DNA of 64,000 nt from Halorussus vallis (GCF_024138165.1 NZ_CP100000.1:1240001-1304000); one strand, 5' to 3'. Positions 8,382-15,581 are shown, counted from the stretch's first letter. Made by a program: numbers and translations. Notes: generated by a model from the sequence alone, not told the origin.

Positions 8382-9662
8382 ATGAGCCGACGGGTTCGAC
8401 GTGGATTCGTGCTCGTCGTCGCGGGACTGGTCCTCGTCTCGGTCGCCTTCGGCGTGAGTTGGGCGGTCGCGCCCGACGCCAACAGGGTTTCGCAGGCGGC
8501 GAATCCGAACAACACGAGCGTGCTGGTCGGCGTCCAGGGGCCGGGACCTAACGGGAACGTGACCGCGCTCGACGGGTACGGGAACGTCCAGTGGAGCATC
8601 GGTAACATCATCAGCTACCAGAGCGTCGAGCGCCTCGACAACGGCTCGGTGCTCGCGTCGTTCGCCGCGGGCGACTACCAGAACTGCGGGCCGTACGAGT
8701 CGCCGTGCAAGCGCACCGGCATCCGAATCATCGACCCCAATCCACAACCCCGCGTGGTCTACCAGTGGAGCTACGCGGTCCGGACCCGCGAGGACAGCGA
8801 GGTACACGACGCCGAGATGCTCCCGTCGGGTAACGTGCTCGTGGCCGACATGGAGTACGAGAGCATCTTCGTGCTGAACCCGAAGACCCGCGAGCGCGTC
8901 TGGACGTGGAACGCGAGCCAGCACTACGACGCCCCGGCCGACCCGACCAAGCACGACTGGCTCCACCTGAACGACGTCGACCGCATCGGCGAGGGGCGCT
9001 ACCTCGTCTCGATTCGCAACAAGAACCAGCTCCTGATCGTCGAACGCGGCAAGGGCGTGACCGAGGTCATCAACGAGAACAGCGACCCGGGCGTCCTCGA
9101 CAAGCAACACAACCCCCACTGGCTCGGCGAGGGCGCGGTGCTAGTCGCCGACTCCGAGAACCACCGCATCGTCGAACTCCACGAGAACGAATCGACCGGA
9201 AAGTGGGAAGTGTCGTGGGCCGTCTCGAAGGTCGGCGGCCTCCACTTCGACTGGCCGCGGGACGCCGACCGCCTGCCGAACGGTCACACCTTCGTCACCG
9301 ACAGCCGGAACAACCGCGTGGTCGAGATTACCCGCAACGGGAGCGTCGTGGCGAGCTACACCGTTCCCTCGCTCCCCTACGAGGCCGACCGGCTCCCGTA
9401 CGGCGAGAGCGCCAGCGGGAACGTCGCCGCGTACGCGAACCCCCGGTCGACCGCCTCCGCCCCGCTCGGCGGCCAGGTCCCGGTGCTCTCGACGCTCCTC
9501 GCCGGCGCTCGCCACGTCGTCGCGCTCCCGTTCTGGGTGTCCGAGATCCACGTCGCGGCCGTCGGCGTCGCGGCCCTGCTGTGGCTCTGGGGCGGGTTCC
9601 TGCTCGTGCAGGAGGGCGTCCAGCGAGCGTCCGGCGGTCCGGGCGTCGCGGGGGAACGATAA
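8382..9662 (+). CDS. ASST-like (arylsulfotransferase-family) exported beta-propeller protein
   Basis: 426 aa from ATG 8382; an in-frame GTG lies 9 nt upstream. A positively charged N terminus and hydrophobic helix (residues about 5-27) act as signal anchor. Repeated blade-like motifs follow (ALDGYGNVQWSIG, VHDAEMLPSGNVLVAD, WLHLNDVDRIGEGRYLVSIR, HFDWPRDADRLPNGHTFVTDSRNNRVVEI), the pattern of the Arylsulfotran_2 family. A second hydrophobic helix lies near the C terminus (about 380-405). Several N-X-S/T sequons suggest a glycosylated outer-surface domain. A true sulfotransferase activity is not shown; archaeal members may be scaffolds. It is followed after 40 nt by a small zinc-finger gene. 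Confidence 0.8.
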   Translation: MSRRVRRGFVLVVAGLVLVSVAFGVSWAVAPDANRVSQAANPNNTSVLVGVQGPGPNGNVTALDGYGNVQWSIGNIISYQSVERLDNGSVLASFAAGDYQNCGPYESPCKRTGIRIIDPNPQPRVVYQWSYAVRTREDSEVHDAEMLPSGNVLVADMEYESIFVLNPKTRERVWTWNASQHYDAPADPTKHDWLHLNDVDRIGEGRYLVSIRNKNQLLIVERGKGVTEVINENSDPGVLDKQHNPHWLGEGAVLVADSENHRIVELHENESTGKWEVSWAVSKVGGLHFDWPRDADRLPNGHTFVTDSRNNRVVEITRNGSVVASYTVPSLPYEADRLPYGESASGNVAAYANPRSTASAPLGGQVPVLSTLLAGARHVVALPFWVSEIHVAAVGVAALLWLWGGFLLVQEGVQRASGGPGVAGER

Positions 9663-9702
9663 TCGAGAAAGAGTGATGACGCTCGCGCGGCGTGGTGAGC
9701 AC

Positions 9703-9867
9703 ATGGGCGACGAAACGGACGGTCGGCGCGGGGACGAGGACCGCGGCCGAACCGAGGCCAGCGGTCGGCCCTGTCCTCTCTGCGAAGAGCCGATGTACCA
9801 CCGCCATTGCAAGTACGTCTGCCCGCAACACGGCGTGGTCTACGATTGCTCGGACACCTTCTACTGA
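9703..9867 (+). CDS. Small CPxC zinc-finger protein (HVO_2523-like)
   Basis: 54 aa from ATG 9703. A hydrophilic tail of about 20 residues precedes CPLCEEPMYHRHCKYVCPQHG, in which Cys and His residues form a compact zinc site, ending in the conserved-looking VVYDCSDTFY. I recall very similar small zinc proteins in other haloarchaea (HVO_2523 type), from memory, not a search. The upstream GGTGAG at 9694-9699 fits this start better than the ATGs at 9673/9676. Role unknown; probably protein-protein or nucleic-acid contact. Confidence 0.72.
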   Translation: MGDETDGRRGDEDRGRTEASGRPCPLCEEPMYHRHCKYVCPQHGVVYDCSDTFY

Positions 9868-10155
9868 CTACTTCATCGTCACCCACGTCAGGAACGCGAG
9901 CGCGACGAGTTGCATTCCCCGGAGCACCAGCACCGCCCACTGGACCGTCGGGTCGCCGGAGTACAGCATCTTCATGCTGAAGAAGAAGTAGAGGGCAGTG
10001 ACGTTCTCCGCCAGCATGACCACCGCGAACGCCAGGAGGCCGGCCACGAGCGACGAACGGAACTTCCGGTAGTTGCGGACCCAGACGGCCGTCAGCAGCC
10101 CCAGCAGGACGATGTTGACCACCGCGAGGCCGCTCGCGAGTTGTATCGAACTCAT
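9868..10155 (-). CDS. Three-helix membrane protein downstream of ArsR-like regulator
   Basis: 95 aa with three predicted membrane spans (about 5-24, 35-58, 72-93). Its stop directly abuts the stop of the convergent zinc-finger gene. Its ATG overlaps by ATGA a possible 47-aa ORF, which in turn overlaps the ArsR-like regulator gene, so the three may be translated as a coupled unit. Pairing of a small winged-helix protein with a short membrane protein is common in haloarchaea (I associate this with the DUF7521 group, unverified). It may be a membrane partner or sensor for the regulator. Confidence 0.7.
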   Translation of the reverse strand: MSSIQLASGLAVVNIVLLGLLTAVWVRNYRKFRSSLVAGLLAFAVVMLAENVTALYFFFSMKMLYSGDPTVQWAVLVLRGMQLVALAFLTWVTMK

Positions 10156-10295
10156 CGGTGCACCTCCGGGCGCATCTCGGTCGTTCCGGCGTTCGTCCCG
10201 GTCGTTCTCGCGTCGGCGAGTCTCTCGGTGCCGGCGACTCTCTCCGTGGCGGTGGCGCTGTCGTGCGTGCGGTGCTGGGCGCGTGGGTCGGTCAT
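10152..10295 (-). CDS. Possible 47-aa coupled small ORF
   Basis: ATG at 10295 overlaps the regulator stop (ATGA at 10292-10295), and its TGA overlaps the start of the three-helix protein (ATGA at 10152-10155). The product (MTDPRAQHRTHDSATATERV...) is hydrophilic and Thr/Ala/Arg-rich, with no recognisable domain. GC at third positions is about 85 percent, like real genes here, but three AGA codons are unusual. It may be a genuine small protein or a chance frame through a 140-nt gap. Confidence 0.4.
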   Translation of the reverse strand: MTDPRAQHRTHDSATATERVAGTERLADARTTGTNAGTTEMRPEVHR

Positions 10296-10567
10296 TCTAT
10301 TTGCTCCATTATTTCCTCGAAGGCGTCGCGGTGCTGTTCGAACTGGTCGGTGAGGAAGTAGAGTTTCCCGTAGGAGTTCTCGCCCGGTTCGACCACGCCG
10401 TGGTCGGCGAGCATGTCGAGGTGGTGGCGAACCGTCTTGTACCGGACGTCGAGCGTTTCGGCGAGTTGATTCGCGTTTTGCGGGCGCTCGGAGAGGGCTC
10501 GAATGATTCGCGCGCGGTTCTCGCCGCCGCGGGTCGCCGTGAGCAGGTACCAGAGCGCCTTGTCCAT
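10292..10567 (-). CDS. ArsR-like winged-helix transcriptional regulator
   Basis: 91 aa from ATG 10567. The fold is a single winged helix: NRARIIRALSERPQNANQLAETLDVRYKTVRHHLDMLADHGVV spans the helix-turn-helix, followed by a beta wing (GKLYFLT). The C-terminal tail (FEQHRDAFEEIMEQIE) is probably a dimerisation helix. A TATA-like TTATAT at 10603-10608 lies right after the molybdoenzyme stop, about 36 nt before this start, so it can be transcribed independently of the upstream Met-rich/molybdoenzyme pair, although read-through is likely. It probably controls itself and the membrane protein downstream. Confidence 0.82.
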   Translation of the reverse strand: MDKALWYLLTATRGGENRARIIRALSERPQNANQLAETLDVRYKTVRHHLDMLADHGVVEPGENSYGKLYFLTDQFEQHRDAFEEIMEQIE

Positions 10568-10602
10568 CGGGCGTTCACTCGTGTCTGTGACATGGAGGGT
10601 TG

Positions 10603-10608
10603 ATATAA
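10603..10608 (-). promoter_or_regulatory. TATA-like box for the ArsR-like regulator
   Basis: On the minus strand TTATAT starts immediately after the TAG of the molybdoenzyme gene and lies 36-41 nt upstream of the regulator ATG, leaving a short 5' leader. Sequence-only call. Confidence 0.5.
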
Positions 10609-12189
10609 CTACGGCTCGACGCGCCGACTGACCCAGCCGGTCGGCCCGCTGGGGAACGCCTGCCGGCGTTTCTTCGGCTGGAGCGTCCCAGTGCCGTCGG
10701 TGGCCCGGACTACGACCTCGTGGGAGTCGCTGGCCTCGTAGGTGTGCTCCCACTGGCGCCAGACGTCGTTGTCAGACTGCGTCTGGCCGCTCGTCGAGCT
10801 TCGCTCGGCGGTGTTGCCCGGAAGCGGTTCCGAAAGGTTCGCCTCCGTCCACGAGTCGCCGCCGTCGGTCGAGACTTCCACCTTCCGGATGCCCCGCGTG
10901 CCCGCGTAGGCGTGGCCGCCCACCTGGACTTTGCCCGCCTCGGGGCGGTTGATGGCGTGGAGCTTCGCCACCGTGTTGACCGGGCCGGTGCCGTGCCAAC
11001 CCCGCTTCTCCCAGTAGCCCTTCTGCTCCTGTTCTAAGACCTCTATCTTGTCGACCCACTTGACGTTGATCTCGCCCCAGTGGCCCGGCACCAGCAGTCG
11101 CACCGGCGCGCCGTGGCCCCGCGGGAGCGGGTCGCCGTTCATCTCGTAGGCCAGCAGGGCGTCTTCGAGCGCCGCCAGCGGGAACTCCTCGAAGTAGTCG
11201 TCGACCGCCCGGACCATCACGCAACACTGGTCGGGGAGTTCCTCCCACTCCAGGAGGTCGGTCACGGGCACGCCGGTCCAGAGCGCGGTGTCCATCTTCT
11301 TGCCGTTCAGCCCCTCGCCGACGCACCGGAGGGTCATGAACCGCCGCTCGGCGGCCATCCCGGTGAGGTCGTCGTAGTCGAACTCCCGTTGCTCGGGCAC
11401 GGCGCCGGTCAGCGCGAGCGTCCAGTCGTCGGGGTCGACGACCGGGTTGACGCTGTTAATGTCGACCTGGTAGAAGTTCCCGCTCACGAGCCCTTCGAGG
11501 CCGTCGACCGCGAGCGACTTCGACTCGGCCTCCGAGAGCAGGCCCGCGACGTCGGGTGAAGCGGTCCCGGGTTCGGCGTTCGAGTCCCGACTCGCGCTCG
11601 GGGCCTCCGTGGCCGGGGCGCGCCGGCGACCGAGGACGACGCCGAGGCTGCCGATGCCGAGCGCGGCGGCCACGGCCCCCAGGACGCGCCGTCTGGCGGG
11701 CGAGGACGACGCGTCGTCCTCGCCCGCCCCGCCGCTCTCGCCGGTCCAGCTATCGCTTAGTCCACCAGCGAGTCGAGCGAGTCCGACGACGACGCCCGCG
11801 GCCACCCCGGCGACGACGCCGGGGACGGCCGCGCCGGTCAGCGCGAGCGCCACCGCGAGGCCGGCCATCGCCGCGACCGGCGCGGCCGGGACCGCGGCGC
11901 GGTCGGCCAGTTCGACGGCGACGAGCGCCGCGACGCCGAACAGTCCGGCCGTGAGCACGAGCGCCAGCAGGAAGCTCAACTGGTGACCAAGGTCGCCGAG
12001 TACGCGAATCGACCAGGCGACCACCGCGCCCGGGGTGAGTCGGACGACGAGGGCGCTGACCGGCGCGGCGGCGAACGCCGGGGTGAACCCGGCCGCCGCG
12101 TACGACCCGGCGACGGACGCGACGCCCGCCGCGAGCGCGACGACGCCCTCGCCGACCGTCGGCCGGCCGCGTCCGTCGTCGCGGGTCAC
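10609..12189 (-). CDS. Membrane-anchored sulfite-oxidase-family molybdopterin oxidoreductase
   Basis: 526 aa from GTG 12189, which lies 1 nt after the stop of the methionine-rich gene. Residues 1-140 hold about five hydrophobic helices, another spans about 168-187 (RRRVLG start), then the catalytic part. FMTLRCVGEG carries Cys289, the expected molybdenum ligand; HGAPVRLLVPGHWGEINVKWVDKIEV is the family signature; a C-terminal dimerisation-type beta domain follows (VQVGGHAYAGTRGIRKVEVSTDGGDSW). The family includes sulfite oxidase and the protein-methionine-sulfoxide reductase MsrP/YedY. The membrane part shows only one His, so it is not a YedZ/MsrQ-like haem domain. A 15-residue loop (NTAERSSTSGQTQSD) looks inserted. 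Substrate unknown; context suggests methionine sulfoxide. Confidence 0.88.
   Translation of the reverse strand: MTRDDGRGRPTVGEGVVALAAGVASVAGSYAAAGFTPAFAAAPVSALVVRLTPGAVVAWSIRVLGDLGHQLSFLLALVLTAGLFGVAALVAVELADRAAVPAAPVAAMAGLAVALALTGAAVPGVVAGVAAGVVVGLARLAGGLSDSWTGESGGAGEDDASSSPARRRVLGAVAAALGIGSLGVVLGRRRAPATEAPSASRDSNAEPGTASPDVAGLLSEAESKSLAVDGLEGLVSGNFYQVDINSVNPVVDPDDWTLALTGAVPEQREFDYDDLTGMAAERRFMTLRCVGEGLNGKKMDTALWTGVPVTDLLEWEELPDQCCVMVRAVDDYFEEFPLAALEDALLAYEMNGDPLPRGHGAPVRLLVPGHWGEINVKWVDKIEVLEQEQKGYWEKRGWHGTGPVNTVAKLHAINRPEAGKVQVGGHAYAGTRGIRKVEVSTDGGDSWTEANLSEPLPGNTAERSSTSGQTQSDNDVWRQWEHTYEASDSHEVVVRATDGTGTLQPKKRRQAFPSGPTGWVSRRVEP
10789..10814 (-). repeat. Intragenic palindromic repeat, copy 1 (in molybdoenzyme)
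   Basis: A 26-nt sequence, shared with 43864-43889 apart from one base, encodes T-A-E-R-S-S-T-S in the molybdoenzyme. It contains a hairpin cgtcgagc-ttc-gctcggcg (10792-10810) with one wobble mismatch. It sits in a surface loop between the dimerisation-domain strands and is in frame. Its core, GCGAAGC on the coding strand, is known as an unusually stable DNA mini-hairpin. Confidence 0.65.
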
Positions 12190-12190
12190 G

Positions 12191-12826
12191 TCACGACCTC
12201 CGTCGGACCACCAGGACGGCCCCCAGTAGCGCGACCACCGCGGCGCCGACGCCGAATCCGGGCGCGAACGCGCTCGCGCCGCCCTCACCGTCGGTCGTCT
12301 CGTCGGCCATCGCGGCCTCGCTCGTGGCGTCGTCCATCATCTCGGTCGTCCCGTCCGACATCCCGTCGGTGGTCGACCCGTCGGACATCCCGCCGTCCGG
12401 GCACGCAGTGGTCGTGGCCATCCCGTCGTCCATCGTGGTTTCGGTCCCCATCATCGTCTCGTTGCCCATCGACTCGTTGCTCATGGACTCGTTCATCGAA
12501 TGGGTGGTCGTTCCGCTCATCGACCCGTTGGCCATCGACTCGTTGTTCATCGACTCGCTCATCGTGGTCTCGTTGGCCATCATCGTCTCGTTGCCCATCG
12601 TCTCGTTCCCCATCCCGTCCATCGTGGTCGTCTCGCCGGCCATCTCGTCCATCGTGGTCGTCTCGCCGGCCATCTCGTCCATCGTGGTCGTCTCGCCGGC
12701 CATCTCGTCCATCGTCGTCTGGCATTGGACGGTCGCCTGGTCCGCCGCGCCGCCCGCCGCGGCGAGCGGTGCGAGACTGACCGTCAACACGACCATCGCG
12801 ACCGTAATCGGAGTTGCTGAGCGCAT
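12191..12826 (-). CDS. Methionine-rich PGF-CTERM surface protein
   Basis: 211 aa. Signal peptide about residues 1-25, a low-complexity middle, then PGF (189-191), a hydrophobic helix and RRRS: the PGF-CTERM signal for archaeosortase processing and lipid anchoring. The middle has 27 Met in about 160 residues, including a TTMDEMAGET unit repeated three to four times and GNETM/NESM units that make eight N-X-S/T sequons. Two Cys remain (QCQTT, TACPD). The gene is directly upstream of the molybdoenzyme (1-nt gap), so co-expression is near certain. A sacrificial oxidant sink repaired by that enzyme is the favoured inference; copper binding by Met clusters is the main alternative. Confidence 0.88.
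   Translation of the reverse strand: MRSATPITVAMVVLTVSLAPLAAAGGAADQATVQCQTTMDEMAGETTTMDEMAGETTTMDEMAGETTTMDGMGNETMGNETMMANETTMSESMNNESMANGSMSGTTTHSMNESMSNESMGNETMMGTETTMDDGMATTTACPDGGMSDGSTTDGMSDGTTEMMDDATSEAAMADETTDGEGGASAFAPGFGVGAAVVALLGAVLVVRRRS
12631..12720 (-). repeat. Three tandem 30-bp units in the Met-rich gene
   Basis: A 30-nt unit encoding TTMDEMAGET occurs three times head to tail. The first two copies are identical and the third (12691-12720) differs only in its last bases. Near-identity at DNA level points to recent duplication and probable length variation between strains. Confidence 0.9.
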
Positions 12827-12849
12827 ACGTCTACCGGCGACGGACGACG

Positions 12850-12857
12850 TAAAAGGG
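12850..12857 (-). promoter_or_regulatory. TATA-like box for the Met-rich/molybdoenzyme operon
   Basis: CTTTTACG on the minus strand lies about 27 nt before the ATG at 12826, the spacing expected for a leaderless haloarchaeal transcript. Confidence 0.55.
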
Positions 12858-12979
12858 ATTTTTCGAACTCTCGCCCACTTCGTTCCGACTCGGACCCACT
12901 CCGTTCCAAATCTCTTCCAGTATCGTGACGCTCCCCGAAAACGGAATCTAGTGGTCGAAGATGCGCCGACGGTCGGCGA

Positions 12980-13636
12980 CTACCCGCCTCGCTCGGGCGC
13001 GGTCATCGCCCGGTAGGCGGGGCCGACGAGCAACGCGACGGCCACCGCGCCCGCGGCCGCGATGAGCTCCCACCCGACCGCGTCCAGCCCCGAGACGGTC
13101 AGGTTCTCCAACGAACTCCCGGCCAGCACGGCCGCGACCGTCCAGGGCACCTCGCCCAGCGCGGTGCCCGCGACGAACGCAGGCGTCGAGACGCCGGAGA
13201 GCCCCGCGGCGGCCGACACCGGGTCGGAGGGCGCGGGGGCGAGTCGCGAGGCGACCATCCCCCGCAGGTCGCCGGTCGCCGCGAAGAATCGCTCGCCGGT
13301 CGCCGCGAGGCGGGCGACGGGTCCGGTACCGCTCCCGAACCGGCGCGCAAATAGGAACGGCAGGAGCGCGCTCGCGGTCGTTCCGGCGAGCGCGACCGGG
13401 AAGCCGACCGTCGGCCCGTAGCCGTATCCGGCCACGACGGCCACGAGCGTCGTCGGCCACGCCAGCAGGGGTCGGACGAGGTAGACTCCGGCGAGCAGCG
13501 CGCCGAAGACGAACGGTCTGTCGGCGACCGCTCGAACCGTCCCGAGGAGGAAGTCGGGCGAGGCCAGCAGGCTCGCCGCCGCCACGACCGCCAGCAGGGC
13601 GAGTCCGCCGACCTGCCGGCGCACAAAGTCGGTCAT
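12980..13636 (-). CDS. VTT-domain (TVP38/DedA-like) membrane protein
   Basis: 218 aa from ATG 13636. Hydrophobic helices alternate with a central cytoplasmic-type stretch; the region FGALLAGVYLVRPLLAWPTTLVAVVAGYGYGPTVGFPVALAGTTASALLPFLFARRFG matches the VTT/SNARE-associated signature (G-x-G-P re-entrant loop followed by glycine-rich helix). Members are thought to act in lipid flipping or envelope upkeep. It is transcribed divergently from the next gene across an 82-nt spacer. The substrate is unknown. The long open frame upstream of 13636 is a shadow of the neighbour on the other strand. Confidence 0.8.
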   Translation of the reverse strand: MTDFVRRQVGGLALLAVVAAASLLASPDFLLGTVRAVADRPFVFGALLAGVYLVRPLLAWPTTLVAVVAGYGYGPTVGFPVALAGTTASALLPFLFARRFGSGTGPVARLAATGERFFAATGDLRGMVASRLAPAPSDPVSAAAGLSGVSTPAFVAGTALGEVPWTVAAVLAGSSLENLTVSGLDAVGWELIAAAGAVAVALLVGPAYRAMTAPERGG

Positions 13637-13718
13637 CGGCGGCGGTTCGCCCGCCCCCGTTAACTCGCTTTTGGGTCGGCGCGCAACCTTTAATCCGCTC
13701 GGCCGTCCACTTCGACCG

Positions 13719-14246
13719 ATGGCCGACGACGGCGACGCCGGCGAGCAGGGCGACCTCTCGGAGTTCGTCGCGACGAGCGAGGAGTCCGACGACTCTCGAG
13801 ACGCAGACGACGCGAGCGGAACGCCGCCGGACACGGGCGACGCAAACACGACTTCTCCCGACGCGGTCGGGTCGGCCGCGGCCGACCCTGACCCCGACCC
13901 CGTGGAACTCGGCGTCGAACTCCTCTCGAAGCTCGAACACGAGGAGCTGTCGGTCGCCGACGCGGTCGATCGCATCGAGACGGTGACGACCCACCCGTCG
14001 ACCACCCGGACGATACTCGACGAGGCCGAGAAGCGCGGCCTCGTCGAACGCGAAAACGGCATCATCAGACCGACCGGTGGCGGCGGGTTCGTCAGCTTCC
14101 AGAGCGAGGTCGTCACCAAGGAGGGCGAGTTCTCGTGTCGGCGCTGCGGCGCGAGCATCTCGACGGGCTACTTCATGAAACTCGACGCCGGCGAACACGG
14201 ACCGTTCGGCCCCGAGTGCATCCGGAAGGTCACCGGGCGGGACTGA
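13719..14246 (+). CDS. Winged-helix protein with C-terminal zinc motif (DUF5830-like)
   Basis: 175 aa from ATG 13719; TTTAAT at 13690-13695 places a TATA box about 27 nt upstream. The first 60 residues are acidic and disordered. A compact helix-turn-helix follows (ELLSKLEHEELSVADAVDRIETVTTHPSTTRTILDEAEKRGLV), with a GGGGFVSF wing. The end has CRRCGAS...PFGPEC, a probable three- or four-ligand zinc site. I link it from memory to the haloarchaeal DUF5830 group. Probably a DNA-binding regulator of unknown target. Confidence 0.75.
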   Translation: MADDGDAGEQGDLSEFVATSEESDDSRDADDASGTPPDTGDANTTSPDAVGSAAADPDPDPVELGVELLSKLEHEELSVADAVDRIETVTTHPSTTRTILDEAEKRGLVERENGIIRPTGGGGFVSFQSEVVTKEGEFSCRRCGASISTGYFMKLDAGEHGPFGPECIRKVTGRD

Positions 14247-14264
14247 GCGCGGTCCGCTCCGCGT

Positions 14265-15581
14265 TCACCGACCGCGCCGGAGTTCGTCCACCAGCGTTTC
14301 GAGCGTCTCCTGCTGGCGAGCGAGCAGTTCGTTATGGCGCTCGACCGCCTCGGCCAGCGCGTCGAGTCGGGCCTCGGTGTCGCCGTCGTCGAAGTCCGAA
14401 CTCGCGGGCTCGAACCCCGAGTCGGCGAAGCCGCCGGTTCCGTCGGCCGACTCTCCGGGGTCGGCAGCCTCGCTCGCGTCGGACTCGCCGTTCACCTCGG
14501 CCGTCTCGGTCGCCGCGGTCGTTTCGGTCGCTTCGACCGTCTCCGTCGCCGAGACGGGCGAATCGGCGGCGGCTGCCGACTCACCGGCCGCGGATCGCGG
14601 GTCGGTTTCCCCGGAGTCGGCTTCGGTCGCGGCCGTTCCGCGATCTGCGCCGGCCGAACTACCTGCGGCGTCGGACCCCGCGGCGTCCGAGTGCGCGCTC
14701 GACGCGGGTGCGCTCGCCGAATCGGCCGACTCCGCGCCGGTCGACGCTTCGGCTCCCGCTTCCGCGTTTGCGTCGACGGCGCGCTCGCCGGTCGTCACGC
14801 TCACATCGTCCTCGATGATGGCTCCGCTCTCGTCGAGTTCGGGCGGGTTGGCCTCGATGGGGTCGACTCCACCCGCGAGCGGGTCGTTCTCGTTCGGAAC
14901 GTCGGCGTCGGCCTCGCGCTCGGCTTCGGCGTGGTCCTCGGGGTCGGCGTGTTCGCGCGCGAACTCCTCGTAACTGGCCATGCCGTGGTGGGCCAGTAAG
15001 GCGCGCTCGATGCGCTCGCGGACCTCGCGGGTCTGGTCGCTCGGCGTCTTGATGCGCTGGGGCCGCCCGTCGACCTCGATGATGATCTGGGAGGAGACGC
15101 TCCCCTCCTCGACGTCGAGGGCCGTCACGTCGGCGAACGGGAACTCCTCGTAGTCCTGGTCCCAGACGGCCGCGCCCACGTGCTTGACGACGCGCTCGCT
15201 GGTGATGACCAGCGTGAGTTCACTAAACTGGTAGGTCTGCTTGACCGTCTCGTCCGACCCGGTGACGTCGGCGGCGTTCAACACGCCCGCCAGCACCGGG
15301 TGGAGCGCCTCGTAGAGGCGGTTCGTGGGAATCTTGAACTTCTGACTGCCGTCGATGCCGTAGTCGAGGGCGATGGCCGACTTGCGCCGACCCTCCGAAA
15401 CCTCGATTCGCTCGGCGTCGTGGGCGTACGATTCGACCGACTCGTCGCTCAACAAGCCGTCCGCGCGGTAGATGAGGGTGCGGGTCGGCGTCACGAAGAG
15501 GGCGTCTTCGCCGCCCAACGAAACCTGCGCCGCGACCTGTTCGCCGTCGAGCCGGGACTGTACGATACCGGGAACGCTCAT
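14265..15581 (-). CDS. Tandem PH-like domains, acidic linker and C-terminal coiled coil
   Basis: 438 aa from ATG 15581 (TTTTAAG at about 15607-15613 gives a leaderless start). Residues 1-105 (ALFVTPTRTLIYRADGLLS, IEVSEGRRKSAIALDYG) and 110-190 (ELTLVITSERVVKHVG, FADVTALDVEEGSVSSQIIIEV, then an amphipathic helix) look like two bacterial-PH-type domains. A roughly 200-residue Asp/Glu/Ala/Ser linker follows, then a heptad-type coiled coil at the end (EARLDALAEAVERHNELLARQQETLETLVDEL). I recall this architecture as DUF7115. It may be a membrane-associated or self-assembling scaffold. Function unknown. Confidence 0.72.
   Translation of the reverse strand: MSVPGIVQSRLDGEQVAAQVSLGGEDALFVTPTRTLIYRADGLLSDESVESYAHDAERIEVSEGRRKSAIALDYGIDGSQKFKIPTNRLYEALHPVLAGVLNAADVTGSDETVKQTYQFSELTLVITSERVVKHVGAAVWDQDYEEFPFADVTALDVEEGSVSSQIIIEVDGRPQRIKTPSDQTREVRERIERALLAHHGMASYEEFAREHADPEDHAEAEREADADVPNENDPLAGGVDPIEANPPELDESGAIIEDDVSVTTGERAVDANAEAGAEASTGAESADSASAPASSAHSDAAGSDAAGSSAGADRGTAATEADSGETDPRSAAGESAAAADSPVSATETVEATETTAATETAEVNGESDASEAADPGESADGTGGFADSGFEPASSDFDDGDTEARLDALAEAVERHNELLARQQETLETLVDELRRGR

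Noticed and set aside
12631-12720. 30-bp repeats considered as a CRISPR array
   Set aside because: No spacers between units, and the repeats are coding.
12285-12725. Long Asp/Arg-rich frame overlapping the Met-rich gene
   Set aside because: It is the out-of-frame shadow of the tandem repeats; the signal peptide and PGF-CTERM are only in the chosen frame.
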